64,000 nt of DNA from Cystobacter ferrugineus (lineage in GTDB: Bacteria; Myxococcota; Myxococcia; Myxococcales; Myxococcaceae), in assembly GCF_001887355.1 (NCBI RefSeq), contig NZ_MPIN01000004.1, positions 186,001 through 250,000 on the forward strand, in the 5' to 3' direction. Shown here piece after piece: positions 16,583 to 25,900 of the stretch. A program made the position numbers and the translations under genes. Each line of letters starts with the position of its first letter. Position 1 is the stretch's first letter. The notes under the pieces are model-generated. The model did not search any database, had not been told where the DNA came from, and saw nothing but the letters and a program-made list of their open reading frames with translations.

Positions 16583-19500
16583 ATGGAAGATGGCGACACG
16601 TATACGTCTCCCTCGGAATACGTTCCGGGTACGACGCTCCGTCAGGGCCTCACCATCGCCGGCCGCTTCACCGTCGAGAAGCTGGCCGGCCGCGGCGGCA
16701 TGGGCTTCGTCTACCGGGCCATCGACTCGCGCACCGGCCAGCCTGTAGCCCTCAAGCTGCTGCATGCCGTCACTCCGGAGGCCGCCTACCGCTTCAAGCG
16801 TGAGGCCTGTCTGCTCTCCGAGCTGCGCCACCCCGCCATCGTCTCCTACATCGACCACGGCGTCATCGAAGCGGGTCAGCCCTTCCTGGCCATGGAGTGG
16901 CTCGAGGGCGAGGACCTGGCCCGTCGTCTGAGCCGTCAGCCCCTCGGACTCTCCGAGCTCCTGGCCCTGCTGCGCCGTATCACCGAGGCGCTCGCCACCG
17001 CCCACCGCCAGGGCATCGTCCACCGCGACATCAAGCCCTCCAACCTCTTCCTGCGAGGGGGGCGCCCCGAGGACGTGGTGCTGCTGGACTTCGGGCTGGC
17101 CCGCCATGCCGTTCCCACCCTGGTGGCGTTGACGGCCACCAACGCGGTGCTGGGGACTCCGGGCTATATGGCCCCGGAGCAGGCCTCCAGCCAGTCTCAC
17201 ATCACCCCCAGCGCCGACATCTTCTCGCTGGGGTGCGTGCTCTACGAGTGCCTCACCGGCCAGCCCCCCTTCGCCGCGCCCCACTTCGCCGCCGTGCTGG
17301 CCAAGATTCTCATGGCCGAACCGCCGCGTCTTCACACCCTGCGCCCCGGCCTGCCTCCGGGCCTGCAGGTGCTCGTGGACCGAATGTTGGACAAGGACCC
17401 ACAGCGGCGGCTGCCGGATGCCACCACGCTCCTGGAGTCGCTCGCGGCCTTGGACTCCGACCCCACACTGCTGTCGTTGCCCGCCCCGCCCTCGGAGCCA
17501 TCGTCCGTCCGGGCCACGCACGAGCAACAGCTCGTCAGCGTGGAACAGCAGCTCGTGAGCATCCTGCTGGTGTCGCTCCGCCCCCTGGTGACGGGCAAGC
17601 TGGAGGAGGATGAGACCCACGGGCGCTCGCTGCGCGATGCGCTGCGCACGATGCTGGCGCCCTATGGAGGCCGGGTGGAACTGCTGGCGGACGGCTCGCT
17701 GGCGGCCACGCTGGTGCTGGAGCGCGACACCGCCACGGACCAGGCGGCCCTGGCGGGCCGTTGCGCCCTGACCTTCAAGGAACGCTGGCCGGACGCCGGG
17801 GTGGTGCTGGTAACCGGGCTCGGGGTCCTGAACCAGAGCCTGCCGGTGGGCTCCGCCATGGACAGGGCGGGGCAACTGCTGCGCGAGCTGGAGGGGCCGA
17901 GCGCCTCCTCGGCCCTCGTCGTGCTGGACGAGGTGACGGCCGGACTGCTCGGTCCCGGCTTCCAGCTCTCCCGCTCCGCCGCTGGCAGCTACCTGCTGCA
18001 CGGTGAGCAGCTCGGAACCGACGAGTCCCGTCCCCTGCTGGGCAAACCCACCCCCTGCGTGGGCCGCGCCCAGGAACTGGCCCTGCTCGAGTTCACCTTC
18101 ACCTCCTGCATGGAGGAGCCCGCCGCCCGCGCCCTGCTGGTGATGGCTCCGCCGGGCACGGGCAAGTCCCGGCTGCGCCACGAGTTCCTCCGCCGCATCG
18201 AGCGCAGGGTCCCCCAGGCCCTGGTGCTGCTGGGACGCGGCGATCCCATGAGCACCGGAGCCGCCTCCAACCTGCTGGGCCAGGCGCTGCGGCGGCTGTG
18301 TGGCGTCGTGGAGGTGGTCAACCTGGAGGCGCGCCGTACGAGGTTGTACGAGCGAGTGGCCCAGCACCTGCCGCTCGCCGAGGCTCGGGAGACGGCCGAG
18401 TTCCTGGGTGAGCTCTGCGCCATCCCCTTCCCCGAGGAGGAGAGTCCCCGGTTGCGTGCGGCCCGGCAGGACCCACGGCTGATGAACGCCTTGGTGAGCA
18501 AGGCGCTGGTGACCTTCCTCCGGGCCGAGTGCGCCCACGATCCGGTGCTGCTGGTGCTGGAGGACCTGCACTGGAGTGACGCGCTCACCGTGAAGCTGGT
18601 GGACGAGGCACTGCGGGAGCTGGCCGAGCACCCCTTCATGGTGCTGGCCTTGGCGCGACCGGACGTGAAGGAGTTCTTCCCCGGCCTCTGGGCCCGTCGC
18701 GTGCTGGAGATGCCGCTCAGCGGGCTCAGCCCCAAGGCCGGTGCCCAACTGGTGCGCGAGGTGCTGGGAGCGCGGGCGACCGACTCCGTCGTGCGGCGCG
18801 TGGTGGAGCAGTCCGATGGCAATGCCCTCTTCCTGGAAGAGCTCATCCGCATGGAGGTGGAGGGGCGCGGGGAGGCGCCACCGGAGACGGTACTCGCCAT
18901 GCTCCAGGCCCGTCTGATGAGGATGGAGCCAGAAGCCAGACAGGTGCTGCTCGCCGCCAGCTTCTTCGGACGCACGTTCTGGCCAGGGGGCGTGCGGGAG
19001 TTGCTGGGAGGGCAGGTGCCGGACGGCAAGCTGGAGGAGCACCTGCGGCGGTTCGTGCAGCAGGAGATCATCGAGCCCCAGCCCGAGAGCCACTTCCCCT
19101 CCGAGGCCGAGTACCGCTTCCGCCACGCCTTGATGGTGGACGCGGCCTATGGCCTGGTCCCCGGGGCCCATCGGCCCGTGGGCCACCGGCTGGCCGGCGC
19201 CTGGCTGGAGAGCAGGGGCGAGTCCGATGCGATGGTGCTCGCCCACCACTACCAGCTCGGCCAACGGCCGGAGCGCGCCGCCCACTTCCATACCCAGGCC
19301 GCCGAGCAACTCTTCGAGCGCCATGACTTGCAGGGGACGATGAGGTGCGCCGACGCGGCGTTGGCCTGTGGGGTGAGCGGCGAGGTCTTCACCCGCCTGC
19401 GTGCGCTCCAGGCACTGGTGGCCCTCTCGATGGAGCAGTTGCCGAGGGCCCTGGAGCTCGGCACTCCGGTGCTCCCCGCGCTGAAGGCGGGCACCCAACT

Positions 19501-20569
19501 GTGGTGCCGGCTGACCGCGGGTTTGATTCTCGCGAACGGCTTCTCCGGGAACCAGGAGGAGACGGCCCGGCTGGGCGGACTGCTGCTGCGCACCCGGCCG
19601 GGGCCCGAGGCGGTAACGGTCTACGCGGCGGCCCTCTCCCAACTGGGCTCCGCGTCGTTCTGGAACGGCGGCTACCAGCGGGCGGAAGCCATGCTCGAGC
19701 GCATCCAGGAGGTGGGAGCCGACGTCATGGCGCATGACGCCATCACGCGTGGCTGGATGCGGTTGTTGAAGAGCCAGCTCATCCACTTCTTCGAGAACAA
19801 GCCGTGGCAGGCATTCTCGCTCGCGGAGATGGGGACGCGCGACTTCCTCGAGGTGGGCGCGGAGCGCGATGCGTGCATGACGCAAATCATCTCGGGCGAC
19901 TGTCTGACCGAGCTGGGCGATCAGCCCCGCGCCGTGGAGTGTCTCCGCGGGGCCCTGGCCACCGTGCTTCGGACGGAGCAGCACCTCATGGCGTCCCATG
20001 GCCGGTACTTCCTGCTCCATGCGCTCTCCCAAGGCTCCGAGCCGGCACACCAGCAGGAGGCCTGCGCGCTGGCGCACGAGTGGATGGACAGTGAGGACAC
20101 CCCTCCCTTCAGTCGAGGCATGGGGTATGCCATCGTGGCCCAGGCACTGGGGGCGCAGGGGGAGTTCCACGAGGCCGAGGCGTTCGCACGCAAGGCCTGT
20201 GAGCTGCTGTCTCCCTTCCTGGTCTGCCTGCTCTTCGCGCGCGGCGTTCTCAGTTCCATCCTGCTGTCCCAGGAGCGTGCCGAGGAGGCACGGCAGGTCG
20301 CGGAGCTCGGCGTCCAGGAGCTGGAGCGGATGGGCAGCACGGGCGTGTATGCGGTGCCCTTGTACCTGGCGCTGGCCGAAGCCTGCCTTGCCCTGGGCGA
20401 GGTCAGCGCGGGAGAGTCCGCCCTGCGGCGGGCCTCGAGGTATGTGCACGAGCGCGCCTCCGACATTCCCGACGCCACCGCGCGCGAGCGATTCCTGCGC
20501 CAGGTGCCCCACAACGCCCGCACCCTCGAGCTGGCCCGCCAGCGTTGGGGTGACTCCGAACCAGGCTGA
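16583..20569 (+). CDS. serine/threonine kinase fused to AAA-type ATPase and TPR-like region
   Basis: About 1328 residues. An N-terminal Hanks kinase (about 25-290) shows GRGGMGFVY, VALK, IVHRDIKPSN, LDFGLA and GYMAPEQ, so it should be active. Residues about 310-470 contain a weak nucleotide-cyclase-like segment (LVTGLGVLNQSLPVGSAMDR). An AAA/STAND-type ATPase follows, with Walker A in MAPPGTGKSRL near 535 and Walker B in VLLVLEDLHWSD near 660. The C-terminal 400 residues are helical TPR-like repeats. This architecture (PknB kinase, ATPase, TPR) is common in myxobacterial signalling and suggests a large sensor scaffold. I place the start at 16583, just ahead of the kinase domain; an in-frame ATG at 16565 is possible. 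It is soluble, with no transmembrane helix seen. Confidence 0.9.
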   Translation: MEDGDTYTSPSEYVPGTTLRQGLTIAGRFTVEKLAGRGGMGFVYRAIDSRTGQPVALKLLHAVTPEAAYRFKREACLLSELRHPAIVSYIDHGVIEAGQPFLAMEWLEGEDLARRLSRQPLGLSELLALLRRITEALATAHRQGIVHRDIKPSNLFLRGGRPEDVVLLDFGLARHAVPTLVALTATNAVLGTPGYMAPEQASSQSHITPSADIFSLGCVLYECLTGQPPFAAPHFAAVLAKILMAEPPRLHTLRPGLPPGLQVLVDRMLDKDPQRRLPDATTLLESLAALDSDPTLLSLPAPPSEPSSVRATHEQQLVSVEQQLVSILLVSLRPLVTGKLEEDETHGRSLRDALRTMLAPYGGRVELLADGSLAATLVLERDTATDQAALAGRCALTFKERWPDAGVVLVTGLGVLNQSLPVGSAMDRAGQLLRELEGPSASSALVVLDEVTAGLLGPGFQLSRSAAGSYLLHGEQLGTDESRPLLGKPTPCVGRAQELALLEFTFTSCMEEPAARALLVMAPPGTGKSRLRHEFLRRIERRVPQALVLLGRGDPMSTGAASNLLGQALRRLCGVVEVVNLEARRTRLYERVAQHLPLAEARETAEFLGELCAIPFPEEESPRLRAARQDPRLMNALVSKALVTFLRAECAHDPVLLVLEDLHWSDALTVKLVDEALRELAEHPFMVLALARPDVKEFFPGLWARRVLEMPLSGLSPKAGAQLVREVLGARATDSVVRRVVEQSDGNALFLEELIRMEVEGRGEAPPETVLAMLQARLMRMEPEARQVLLAASFFGRTFWPGGVRELLGGQVPDGKLEEHLRRFVQQEIIEPQPESHFPSEAEYRFRHALMVDAAYGLVPGAHRPVGHRLAGAWLESRGESDAMVLAHHYQLGQRPERAAHFHTQAAEQLFERHDLQGTMRCADAALACGVSGEVFTRLRALQALVALSMEQLPRALELGTPVLPALKAGTQLWCRLTAGLILANGFSGNQEETARLGGLLLRTRPGPEAVTVYAAALSQLGSASFWNGGYQRAEAMLERIQEVGADVMAHDAITRGWMRLLKSQLIHFFENKPWQAFSLAEMGTRDFLEVGAERDACMTQIISGDCLTELGDQPRAVECLRGALATVLRTEQHLMASHGRYFLLHALSQGSEPAHQQEACALAHEWMDSEDTPPFSRGMGYAIVAQALGAQGEFHEAEAFARKACELLSPFLVCLLFARGVLSSILLSQERAEEARQVAELGVQELERMGSTGVYAVPLYLALAEACLALGEVSAGESALRRASRYVHERASDIPDATARERFLRQVPHNARTLELARQRWGDSEPG

Positions 20570-20585
20570 GCTCCACGACAAGGGC

Positions 20586-23036
20586 TCACCCGGCCTCATC
20601 GCTCCGAAGGGGCTCGGTCCGCGGGTCGCGCAGCACGGTGAGGACAGGCCGCGACCGAGCCAGCGAAGGGGCGAAGAGGGAGGGCTGCCCGGGATCGGCG
20701 AACACCGCCGCGAAATCCTCGGGGGTCAGCGCTCGCACGAGCCGCGCCGCGAACGTCTCGCGCAGCAGCCGGGCATAGAACTCGCCGTCGTAGTCCCGAG
20801 GATCACCCACGGCACCTTCGTCCGACCCGGGGCTCCGGTCGCTGCCGTCACCGTCCGTCTCCGGGTCGGGCAGCAGGCCCGCACGTCCTCCCGGGGCGCG
20901 ATAGATCCGGACCTGCTCGCCGACAGTCCAGTGGGTTCGCCCGCTCGCGAGCATGGCCTCGTAGGGCAGCTCTCGCCTGCGCCCGCGCGTGGCGAGGTAC
21001 TGCTCGGGCGTCTTCGTCAGCCGGACCTGGGCCGACACCTCGAAGGTGCGGACCTCTCTGCGGCGCAGCGCCATCACCGTCGCGACATAGGCTTCTCTCA
21101 GCCCGGGAATGTCACCCTCCAGGAGACAGCCCAGGGCCCGGCGCAGAAAGCTCTCGCCGAAGGGCTCTGCCCGGCTGGAGCGGAACGCCACCCCGCGCAG
21201 GACGAGGGGCCCCGCATAGGGCTGGAGCACGTAGTTCTTCGGCTCGTGCGAGAGCATCGCGGCGTAGCGTCCCTCGAACTCGAGTTGCACCTTGGGCGGC
21301 AGCAGAGCCGCGACCTCGGAGACCACCCGGCGCTCGTCGGCCTCGCTCCAGTCCTCCGGCACGGCGAAGTACACCCCATCCGTGTCGGCCTCCAGCAGCG
21401 TGACGCCGCGCCGTGCCAGCTCGTCGCACAGCAGCCCCAGCACCTCGCGCCCGCGCCGTGTCACCTCGTTGGCGGCGTGGACATCCGAGAAGCGGGTGAG
21501 GCTTCCCGCTCCCAGATAGCCATAGGCCGAGTTGACGACGATCTTCATGGCCGCGGAGATGGCCTCCTGGCCGTGCCGCTCCGGTGAGCCGGACGCCGCG
21601 GCACGCGCCCGCGCCTTGGCCGCCAGCCGCTGCTCCACCAGCCGGTCGACCAGCGCGAGCAGGACGCCGAGCCGATCACGCCGGGGACCGATCCGGTACT
21701 CGCGCATCAGCGAGGGATACAGGCTGGCGACGTCCGCCTTCACGACGTGCCGTGCCACCCCCGTGGCGAACAGGTGAAGCCCCGCGCCACTGTGGGGCGT
21801 GCCGTCACCAGGTGCGTGGGCGGGCAGCGCGGCCCCCGCTCGGAGGTAGGCGCGCACCAGCAGCGGATCGATCACCCCGGTGGCGGGGCCCGCGTCCGCG
21901 AGGCGCTCGTAGCGGCGCGGTGCCATGCGGGCGAGCGCGAAGGCGGCCCCTCCCAGCATGCGCGCGACGCCCGCGGCCTCCGTCACGTCGTCGCGGGCGT
22001 ACCGCCGCACGCGCTCGGGGGCATGGCGGAAGAACTCGTACACCCGGGCCCCCGGGATGTACTCCCGCTCCGGGCCCGCGAGTCCGAGGTGGCGCGCGAC
22101 GGCCTTGAGCCCATGGCCCGGCAGATCCCGGGCCGCGAAATCGTGCCGCAGGACGGCATCCAGCGTATCGATCAGCTCGCGCCCGGGCACCGTGTGCCGG
22201 ACGCGACGCGCCGCCTCGCTGAAGCGCCCCGGAGTGCCACGTCCGAAGGAAGCACCTCGCGCCGCGGGGCGTTGCCGAAGGCCTGGTGCTCCAGCACGTC
22301 CGAGCGCCAGCGGTACGCCGAGCGCCCGCGCCCGGTGGGCGAGGAAGGGCAGGTCGAAGCCGTGCAGGTTGTGGTTCTCGATCACGTCGGGATCGCGGGC
22401 CTGGACCCGCTCGACCAGTCGGCGGAGGAGGTCCGCCTCGGCCTCGTTGCCCTCACCGTGAATCTCGAGGACCTCCGTTCTGCCCTCGGGGTCTCGCAGA
22501 GCCACGAGGAAGATGCGGTCACGGCTGGGATCGAGCCCGGTGGTCTCGAGATCGAACTGCAGACGGCGCAGCTCGTCGAAGTCGAGCCCACGAAAGTACG
22601 TGCGCCCCGAGGCGATGAGGTACTGCTCCTCGGGAGGCAGAACGAGCGCCGTCTCCGTGCCCAGCTCTCGTGGGTGCCCGAGCGGGCGGCCGAGACGCCG
22701 TGAAGCGCCATGGAGCACGGCTGAGGTCAGGGCTCGCCCATCGTCCGCACGAAGCAGGTAGCGCAGCGCGCCCGGTCCCTCGAGCTCCTGCCACGTCACC
22801 CGGTTGGGCGCGGGCCCCTCGCGTTCGGGAAGAAGCCTCGCGCCAAGGTGCGCCACGTCATCCAGCGAGGAGAGGAGCAGCCAGGGGCGGAAGCGCAGGT
22901 CCTCCCGCACCAGCTCGCCACTGCGGGGGAGCCGGCGCCAGACGAACGCGCGGCCGTCAGGCTCCGCCCAGACCGAGACGATGCCTGGTGTTGGATCCCA
23001 GCCCCAGAGCCATTCGTCCTCCTGTGAAGTGGTCAT
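20586..23036 (-). CDS. family B DNA polymerase (DNA polymerase II-like)
   Basis: An 816-residue polymerase. The 3'-5' exonuclease has FDLETTG (Asp162, Glu164) and NHNLHGFDLPFL near 221-232, with YARDD near 346. The polymerase motifs are DVASLYPS (435-442), KIVVNSAYGYLG (498-509) and EADTDGVYF with the catalytic Asp pair at 551 and 553. All catalytic residues are present, so it should be a proofreading DNA polymerase. Family members in Pol II are about 780-800 residues, so the length is normal. It is convergent with the giant kinase gene (16 nt apart) and divergent from the MarR/VOC pair. A role in lesion bypass or repair is inferred from family; nothing in the sequence shows SOS control. Confidence 0.92.
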   Translation of the reverse strand: MTTSQEDEWLWGWDPTPGIVSVWAEPDGRAFVWRRLPRSGELVREDLRFRPWLLLSSLDDVAHLGARLLPEREGPAPNRVTWQELEGPGALRYLLRADDGRALTSAVLHGASRRLGRPLGHPRELGTETALVLPPEEQYLIASGRTYFRGLDFDELRRLQFDLETTGLDPSRDRIFLVALRDPEGRTEVLEIHGEGNEAEADLLRRLVERVQARDPDVIENHNLHGFDLPFLAHRARALGVPLALGRAGAPGLRQRPAARGASFGRGTPGRFSEAARRVRHTVPGRELIDTLDAVLRHDFAARDLPGHGLKAVARHLGLAGPEREYIPGARVYEFFRHAPERVRRYARDDVTEAAGVARMLGGAAFALARMAPRRYERLADAGPATGVIDPLLVRAYLRAGAALPAHAPGDGTPHSGAGLHLFATGVARHVVKADVASLYPSLMREYRIGPRRDRLGVLLALVDRLVEQRLAAKARARAAASGSPERHGQEAISAAMKIVVNSAYGYLGAGSLTRFSDVHAANEVTRRGREVLGLLCDELARRGVTLLEADTDGVYFAVPEDWSEADERRVVSEVAALLPPKVQLEFEGRYAAMLSHEPKNYVLQPYAGPLVLRGVAFRSSRAEPFGESFLRRALGCLLEGDIPGLREAYVATVMALRRREVRTFEVSAQVRLTKTPEQYLATRGRRRELPYEAMLASGRTHWTVGEQVRIYRAPGGRAGLLPDPETDGDGSDRSPGSDEGAVGDPRDYDGEFYARLLRETFAARLVRALTPEDFAAVFADPGQPSLFAPSLARSRPVLTVLRDPRTEPLRSDEAG

Positions 23037-23145
23037 CGTGATGGCTTCAGTGGAACTCGAAGACGGGAGAGAGCGTGGAGCGACGCTCCCACATCCCTGT
23101 CGACGAAGGAAGGCCCCTCCGCCTGCTCGAGCTGCCGGCCCTCAT

Positions 23146-23161
23146 TGACAAGGCCTTGTCA
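23146..23161. promoter_or_regulatory. palindromic operator TGACAAGGCCTTGTCA at the MarR start
   Basis: A perfect 16-bp palindrome immediately before the first in-frame ATG of the MarR gene (23163). It overlaps a second repeat, TTGTC-ATATG-GACAA (23157-23171). The position over the start region fits autorepression of the MarR/VOC operon. Confidence 0.6.
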
Positions 23162-23162
23162 T

Positions 23163-23645
23163 ATGGACAATATGCTGTCCATGTCGGAACTGACCGAGGA
23201 AGGAGAGGCGTTCACGGAGCTGGTGCTCGAGGTCTTCCGACTCAATGGCCTCGCGCTCGCGGCGGGGGATCGCTTGACCGAGCCCATGGGGCTCAGCAGC
23301 GCCCGGTGGCAGGTGCTGGGGGTGGTGGAGCACGCACCGGCTCCCGTCGCCAACGTCGCTCGACTCATGGGGCTGAGCCGCCAGGGCGTGCAACAGACCG
23401 CCGATGCCCTCGAGAGAGATGGCTTCATCGAGTACCTCGAGAATCCCCACCACCGCCGCGCGAAGCTCATCTCGATGACGGCCAAGGGCCGAGAGGCACT
23501 GCGGCGCGTCGAGGGACGTCATGCGCTCTGGGCGAACCAGCTCGGCGCCGAGATGAACCCGCGGCAGCTCCGCGCTGTCGTGAACGGCTTGAAGCAAGCG
23601 CGGCAGCTTCTCGAGAAGGACGCATCCGCCTCGGACGAGGAATGA
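23163..23645 (+). CDS. MarR family transcriptional regulator
   Basis: About 160 residues. The HTH core is SARWQVLGVVEHAPAPVANV then ARLMGLSRQGVQQTADALER, and the wing has NPHHRRAKLISMTAKGREAL. Start codons at 23163, 23172 and 23181 are all in frame; none has a clear ribosome site, and the first directly abuts a palindromic operator, so the transcript may be leaderless or nearly so. The stop overlaps the next start codon (ATGA), making it co-translated with the VOC protein. The palindromes over its own start suggest it represses this pair. It also shares TATGGACA and a following ATATG with the large palindrome at 1768-1795, a possible second target. Confidence 0.88.
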   Translation: MDNMLSMSELTEEGEAFTELVLEVFRLNGLALAAGDRLTEPMGLSSARWQVLGVVEHAPAPVANVARLMGLSRQGVQQTADALERDGFIEYLENPHHRRAKLISMTAKGREALRRVEGRHALWANQLGAEMNPRQLRAVVNGLKQARQLLEKDASASDEE

Positions 23646-24376
23646 GCCCATTTCAGGAGATACGCGTGACGCCCACGATGACGATTCCCGTGCTTCCCTG
23701 TGTTTCTCTCGACGAGTCGCTGGAGTTCTACCGGCTCCTCGGGTTCCAGCAAACCTACCGGCAGACCACGCCGAATCCGTATGCAGTCGTCGAGCACGAT
23801 GGGGCTCAACTTCACTTCGCTGGCGTGAAGGGGCTGAAGCCCTCGGAGGCGTACACCACGTGCCTGGTGATCGTTCCGGAGGTCGAGCGGCTGCATCAGG
23901 TCTTCGCCGAGGCGCTCCGCTCTGTCTTCGGCAAGCTGCCGGTCTCGGGGCTCCCGCGCATCTCGCGAATGAGGAAGGGACAGAGTCGCTTCACCGTGGT
24001 CGATCCCTCTGGCAACTCCGTCATCTTCATCCGGCGGGATGCGCCAGACGACTACGACGAGGGCCAGAAGTCACAATCCTCATCGCGTCTCGGCAAGGCA
24101 CTGCTCGCCGCGGCGCGGCTGCGTGACTTCAAAGGAGACGATCTCGCCGCCGCGAAGGTCCTCGATGTGGCGCTCGCTCGAAAGGAGCCGGCTCTACCCA
24201 TTGAACGTGCGCGGGCGCTCGCCGCCCGGGCCGAGTTGGCCATCGCGCTCGGGGACGAGGCACGCGCCCGGACCGCGAGGGAGGAGCTTCAGCGGATCCC
24301 GCTCTCCGATGAGGAGCGCGAGCAATTCCGCGAGGAGCTCGAAGCCGCAGACAGCCTGGCAGCTCAAGTTCTTTGA
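23642..24376 (+). CDS. VOC (glyoxalase/bleomycin-resistance-like) family protein with helical C-terminal extension
   Basis: A 244-residue protein. Residues about 10-130 form one VOC domain (IPVLPCVSLDESLEFYRLLG, then YAVVEHDGAQLHFAG and closing FTVVDPSGNSVIFIRR), related to bleomycin-resistance proteins, which bind toxic ligands rather than catalyse. The last 100 residues are a helical, Ala/Arg-rich region resembling TPR repeats, which is unusual for this family. It overlaps the MarR stop codon by ATGA, so the two are a regulator-target pair. The final codons (Gln-Val-Leu-stop) lie inside a copy of the dispersed CTTTGACACC repeat, so the natural end of the protein may have been altered by insertion of that repeat. 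Confidence 0.85.
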   Translation: MSPFQEIRVTPTMTIPVLPCVSLDESLEFYRLLGFQQTYRQTTPNPYAVVEHDGAQLHFAGVKGLKPSEAYTTCLVIVPEVERLHQVFAEALRSVFGKLPVSGLPRISRMRKGQSRFTVVDPSGNSVIFIRRDAPDDYDEGQKSQSSSRLGKALLAAARLRDFKGDDLAAAKVLDVALARKEPALPIERARALAARAELAIALGDEARARTAREELQRIPLSDEEREQFREELEAADSLAAQVL

Positions 24377-24389
24377 CACCCTCTCGGGG
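24361..24389 (+). repeat. solitary copy of the RAYT-associated repeat, embedded in the end of the VOC gene
   Basis: Bases 24362-24388 are identical over 27 nt to 36660-36686 in the array downstream of the transposase; the core is CTTTGACACC followed by CTCTCGGG. It overlaps the 3' end of the VOC gene and supplies that gene's TGA. The rest of the gap (24390-24644) holds no gene; it becomes AT-rich from about 24545, probably the lactonase promoter. Confidence 0.85.
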
Positions 24390-24644
24390 AAAGCCCGCCG
24401 TACGCCCAAGCGCCCCCCTCCTCGCGCAGTGGTAATCGGGACGCCCACGACCTCCGCCCCGAGTGGCGCGAGGTAGGCGCGGAAAGTGGGTGCGCCAGCG
24501 CGTCACGAACATCCGAGGACTCGTTCACGGGGGATATCGGACGACCTGCGTGGGGGACTTTCTCTGACTGGGTTTATCTTCTCGAAAAGCGATGCTCAAG
24601 GAAATAATGGAAAATTGGATTTACCCGTGTTTTCATGCTTTCCC

Positions 24645-25805
24645 ATGAGCGAGATTGATTTGAGCCGTCGTGGATTCCTGCGTCTTTCCAGCATTGGCGT
24701 CATGTCCATGTATCTGGACAAGGGATTCGCCCCGGAGCTGTTCGCAACGCCCACGGAATATTTCATCTACGTGGGCACCTACACTTCGTCGGGCGGAGAG
24801 GGAATCGTCCTGTGCCGTCTGTCCATGGCGACGGGAGCCCTGCAGAAGGTCGCGGTCACCCGGAACGTGTCGGAGCCTTCCTTCCTGGCGATGGACCACA
24901 AGGGCCGCTATCTCTACGCGGTCAATGAATTGGGGTCCTACCAGGGGATGTCCAGTGGGGCCGTGAGTGCCTTCTCCGTGAATCCCACCACCCGGGCGTT
25001 GACCCTCATCAACCAGCAGGCCTCCCTGGGAAGCTCCCCCTGCTTCGTGAGTGTGGATGCGAGTGACAGGTTCGTGATGGTCGCCAACTACGGGGGCGGC
25101 AGCGTCTCCGTCTTCCCCATCCGGAGCGATGGCGGCCTGGGCGCGTCCACCGACAAGGAACAGTTCCTGGGCTCCACCCCGCATGCCCACCAGATCATGA
25201 CGGACGCCTCCAATCAGTACGCGCTGGCCGCGGACCTGGGGACGGACAAGGTCATGCTCTACCGGTTCGACGCGCAGTTGGGCCGCCTGAACGCCAACAC
25301 CCCGGCCTCGTTCTCCACGAGGCCTGGCGCGGGCCCGCGCCACTTCGCGTTCCATCCCAACGGGCGGTTCGTCTTCCTCATCAACGAGCTCAACTCGACC
25401 GTCACCTCGCTCGCCTACGATCCCACGCGAGGCACCCTGACCGAAGTGCAGACGGTGTCGGCGCTTCCCGCCGGGTACACCGGAACGAGCTACTGCGCGG
25501 AGGTTCGCGTCAGTCCGGATGGCCGGTTCCTCTATGGCTCCAACCGGGGCCACGACAGCATCGTCGTCTTCGCCGTGAACGCGGACGGGCGGCTGACACT
25601 CGTGCAGCACGCGTCCACCCAGGGGAGCTGGCCTCGGGATTTCATCCTGGACCCGACGGGGACCTACCTGCTGGTGGCCAACCAGAAGAGCAACAACGTC
25701 GTGTCATTCAAGCGGGACGCCACCACCGGACGGCTGACCGCGCTCAGCCCCGCCTTGTCCCTGACGGCGCCCACCTCCCTGTTGGTGGCGACGTCCCCGG
25801 CCTGA
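24645..25805 (+). CDS. lactonase family protein (6-phosphogluconolactonase-like beta-propeller), Tat-exported
   Basis: A 386-residue seven-bladed propeller of the YbhE/Pgl type. The N-terminus has a twin-arginine motif (SRRGFLRLSS) about 8 residues in, so export through the Tat system to the periplasm is likely. Mature domain landmarks are YVGTYTSSGGEGIVLC, ATGALQKV, GPRHFAFHPNGRFVFLINEL and VSPDGRFLYGSNRGHDSIVV, each a repeated blade strand. Family members hydrolyse lactones such as 6-phosphogluconolactone, but an exported version may act on another lactone or cell-wall sugar. The frame runs further upstream to 24486, but the Tat motif and GC drop at 24545-24640 favour the ATG at 24645. Confidence 0.9.
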   Translation: MSEIDLSRRGFLRLSSIGVMSMYLDKGFAPELFATPTEYFIYVGTYTSSGGEGIVLCRLSMATGALQKVAVTRNVSEPSFLAMDHKGRYLYAVNELGSYQGMSSGAVSAFSVNPTTRALTLINQQASLGSSPCFVSVDASDRFVMVANYGGGSVSVFPIRSDGGLGASTDKEQFLGSTPHAHQIMTDASNQYALAADLGTDKVMLYRFDAQLGRLNANTPASFSTRPGAGPRHFAFHPNGRFVFLINELNSTVTSLAYDPTRGTLTEVQTVSALPAGYTGTSYCAEVRVSPDGRFLYGSNRGHDSIVVFAVNADGRLTLVQHASTQGSWPRDFILDPTGTYLLVANQKSNNVVSFKRDATTGRLTALSPALSLTAPTSLLVATSPA

Positions 25806-25900
25806 CCCATTTCAGATACTCGCTATTTCTCTCCGTCTCGAAAAAGCTCCCTTTCTTTATTGGAAATAGTGGCTCATGAATTCGCGCCACACGTTGGCGC

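Noticed and set aside
16460-20599. A very long open frame on the minus strand opposite the giant kinase
   Set aside because: It is the antisense of a high-GC gene with third-position bias; the product is His/Gln/Arg-rich low-complexity sequence without motifs, whereas the plus strand has kinase and ATPase motifs in order.
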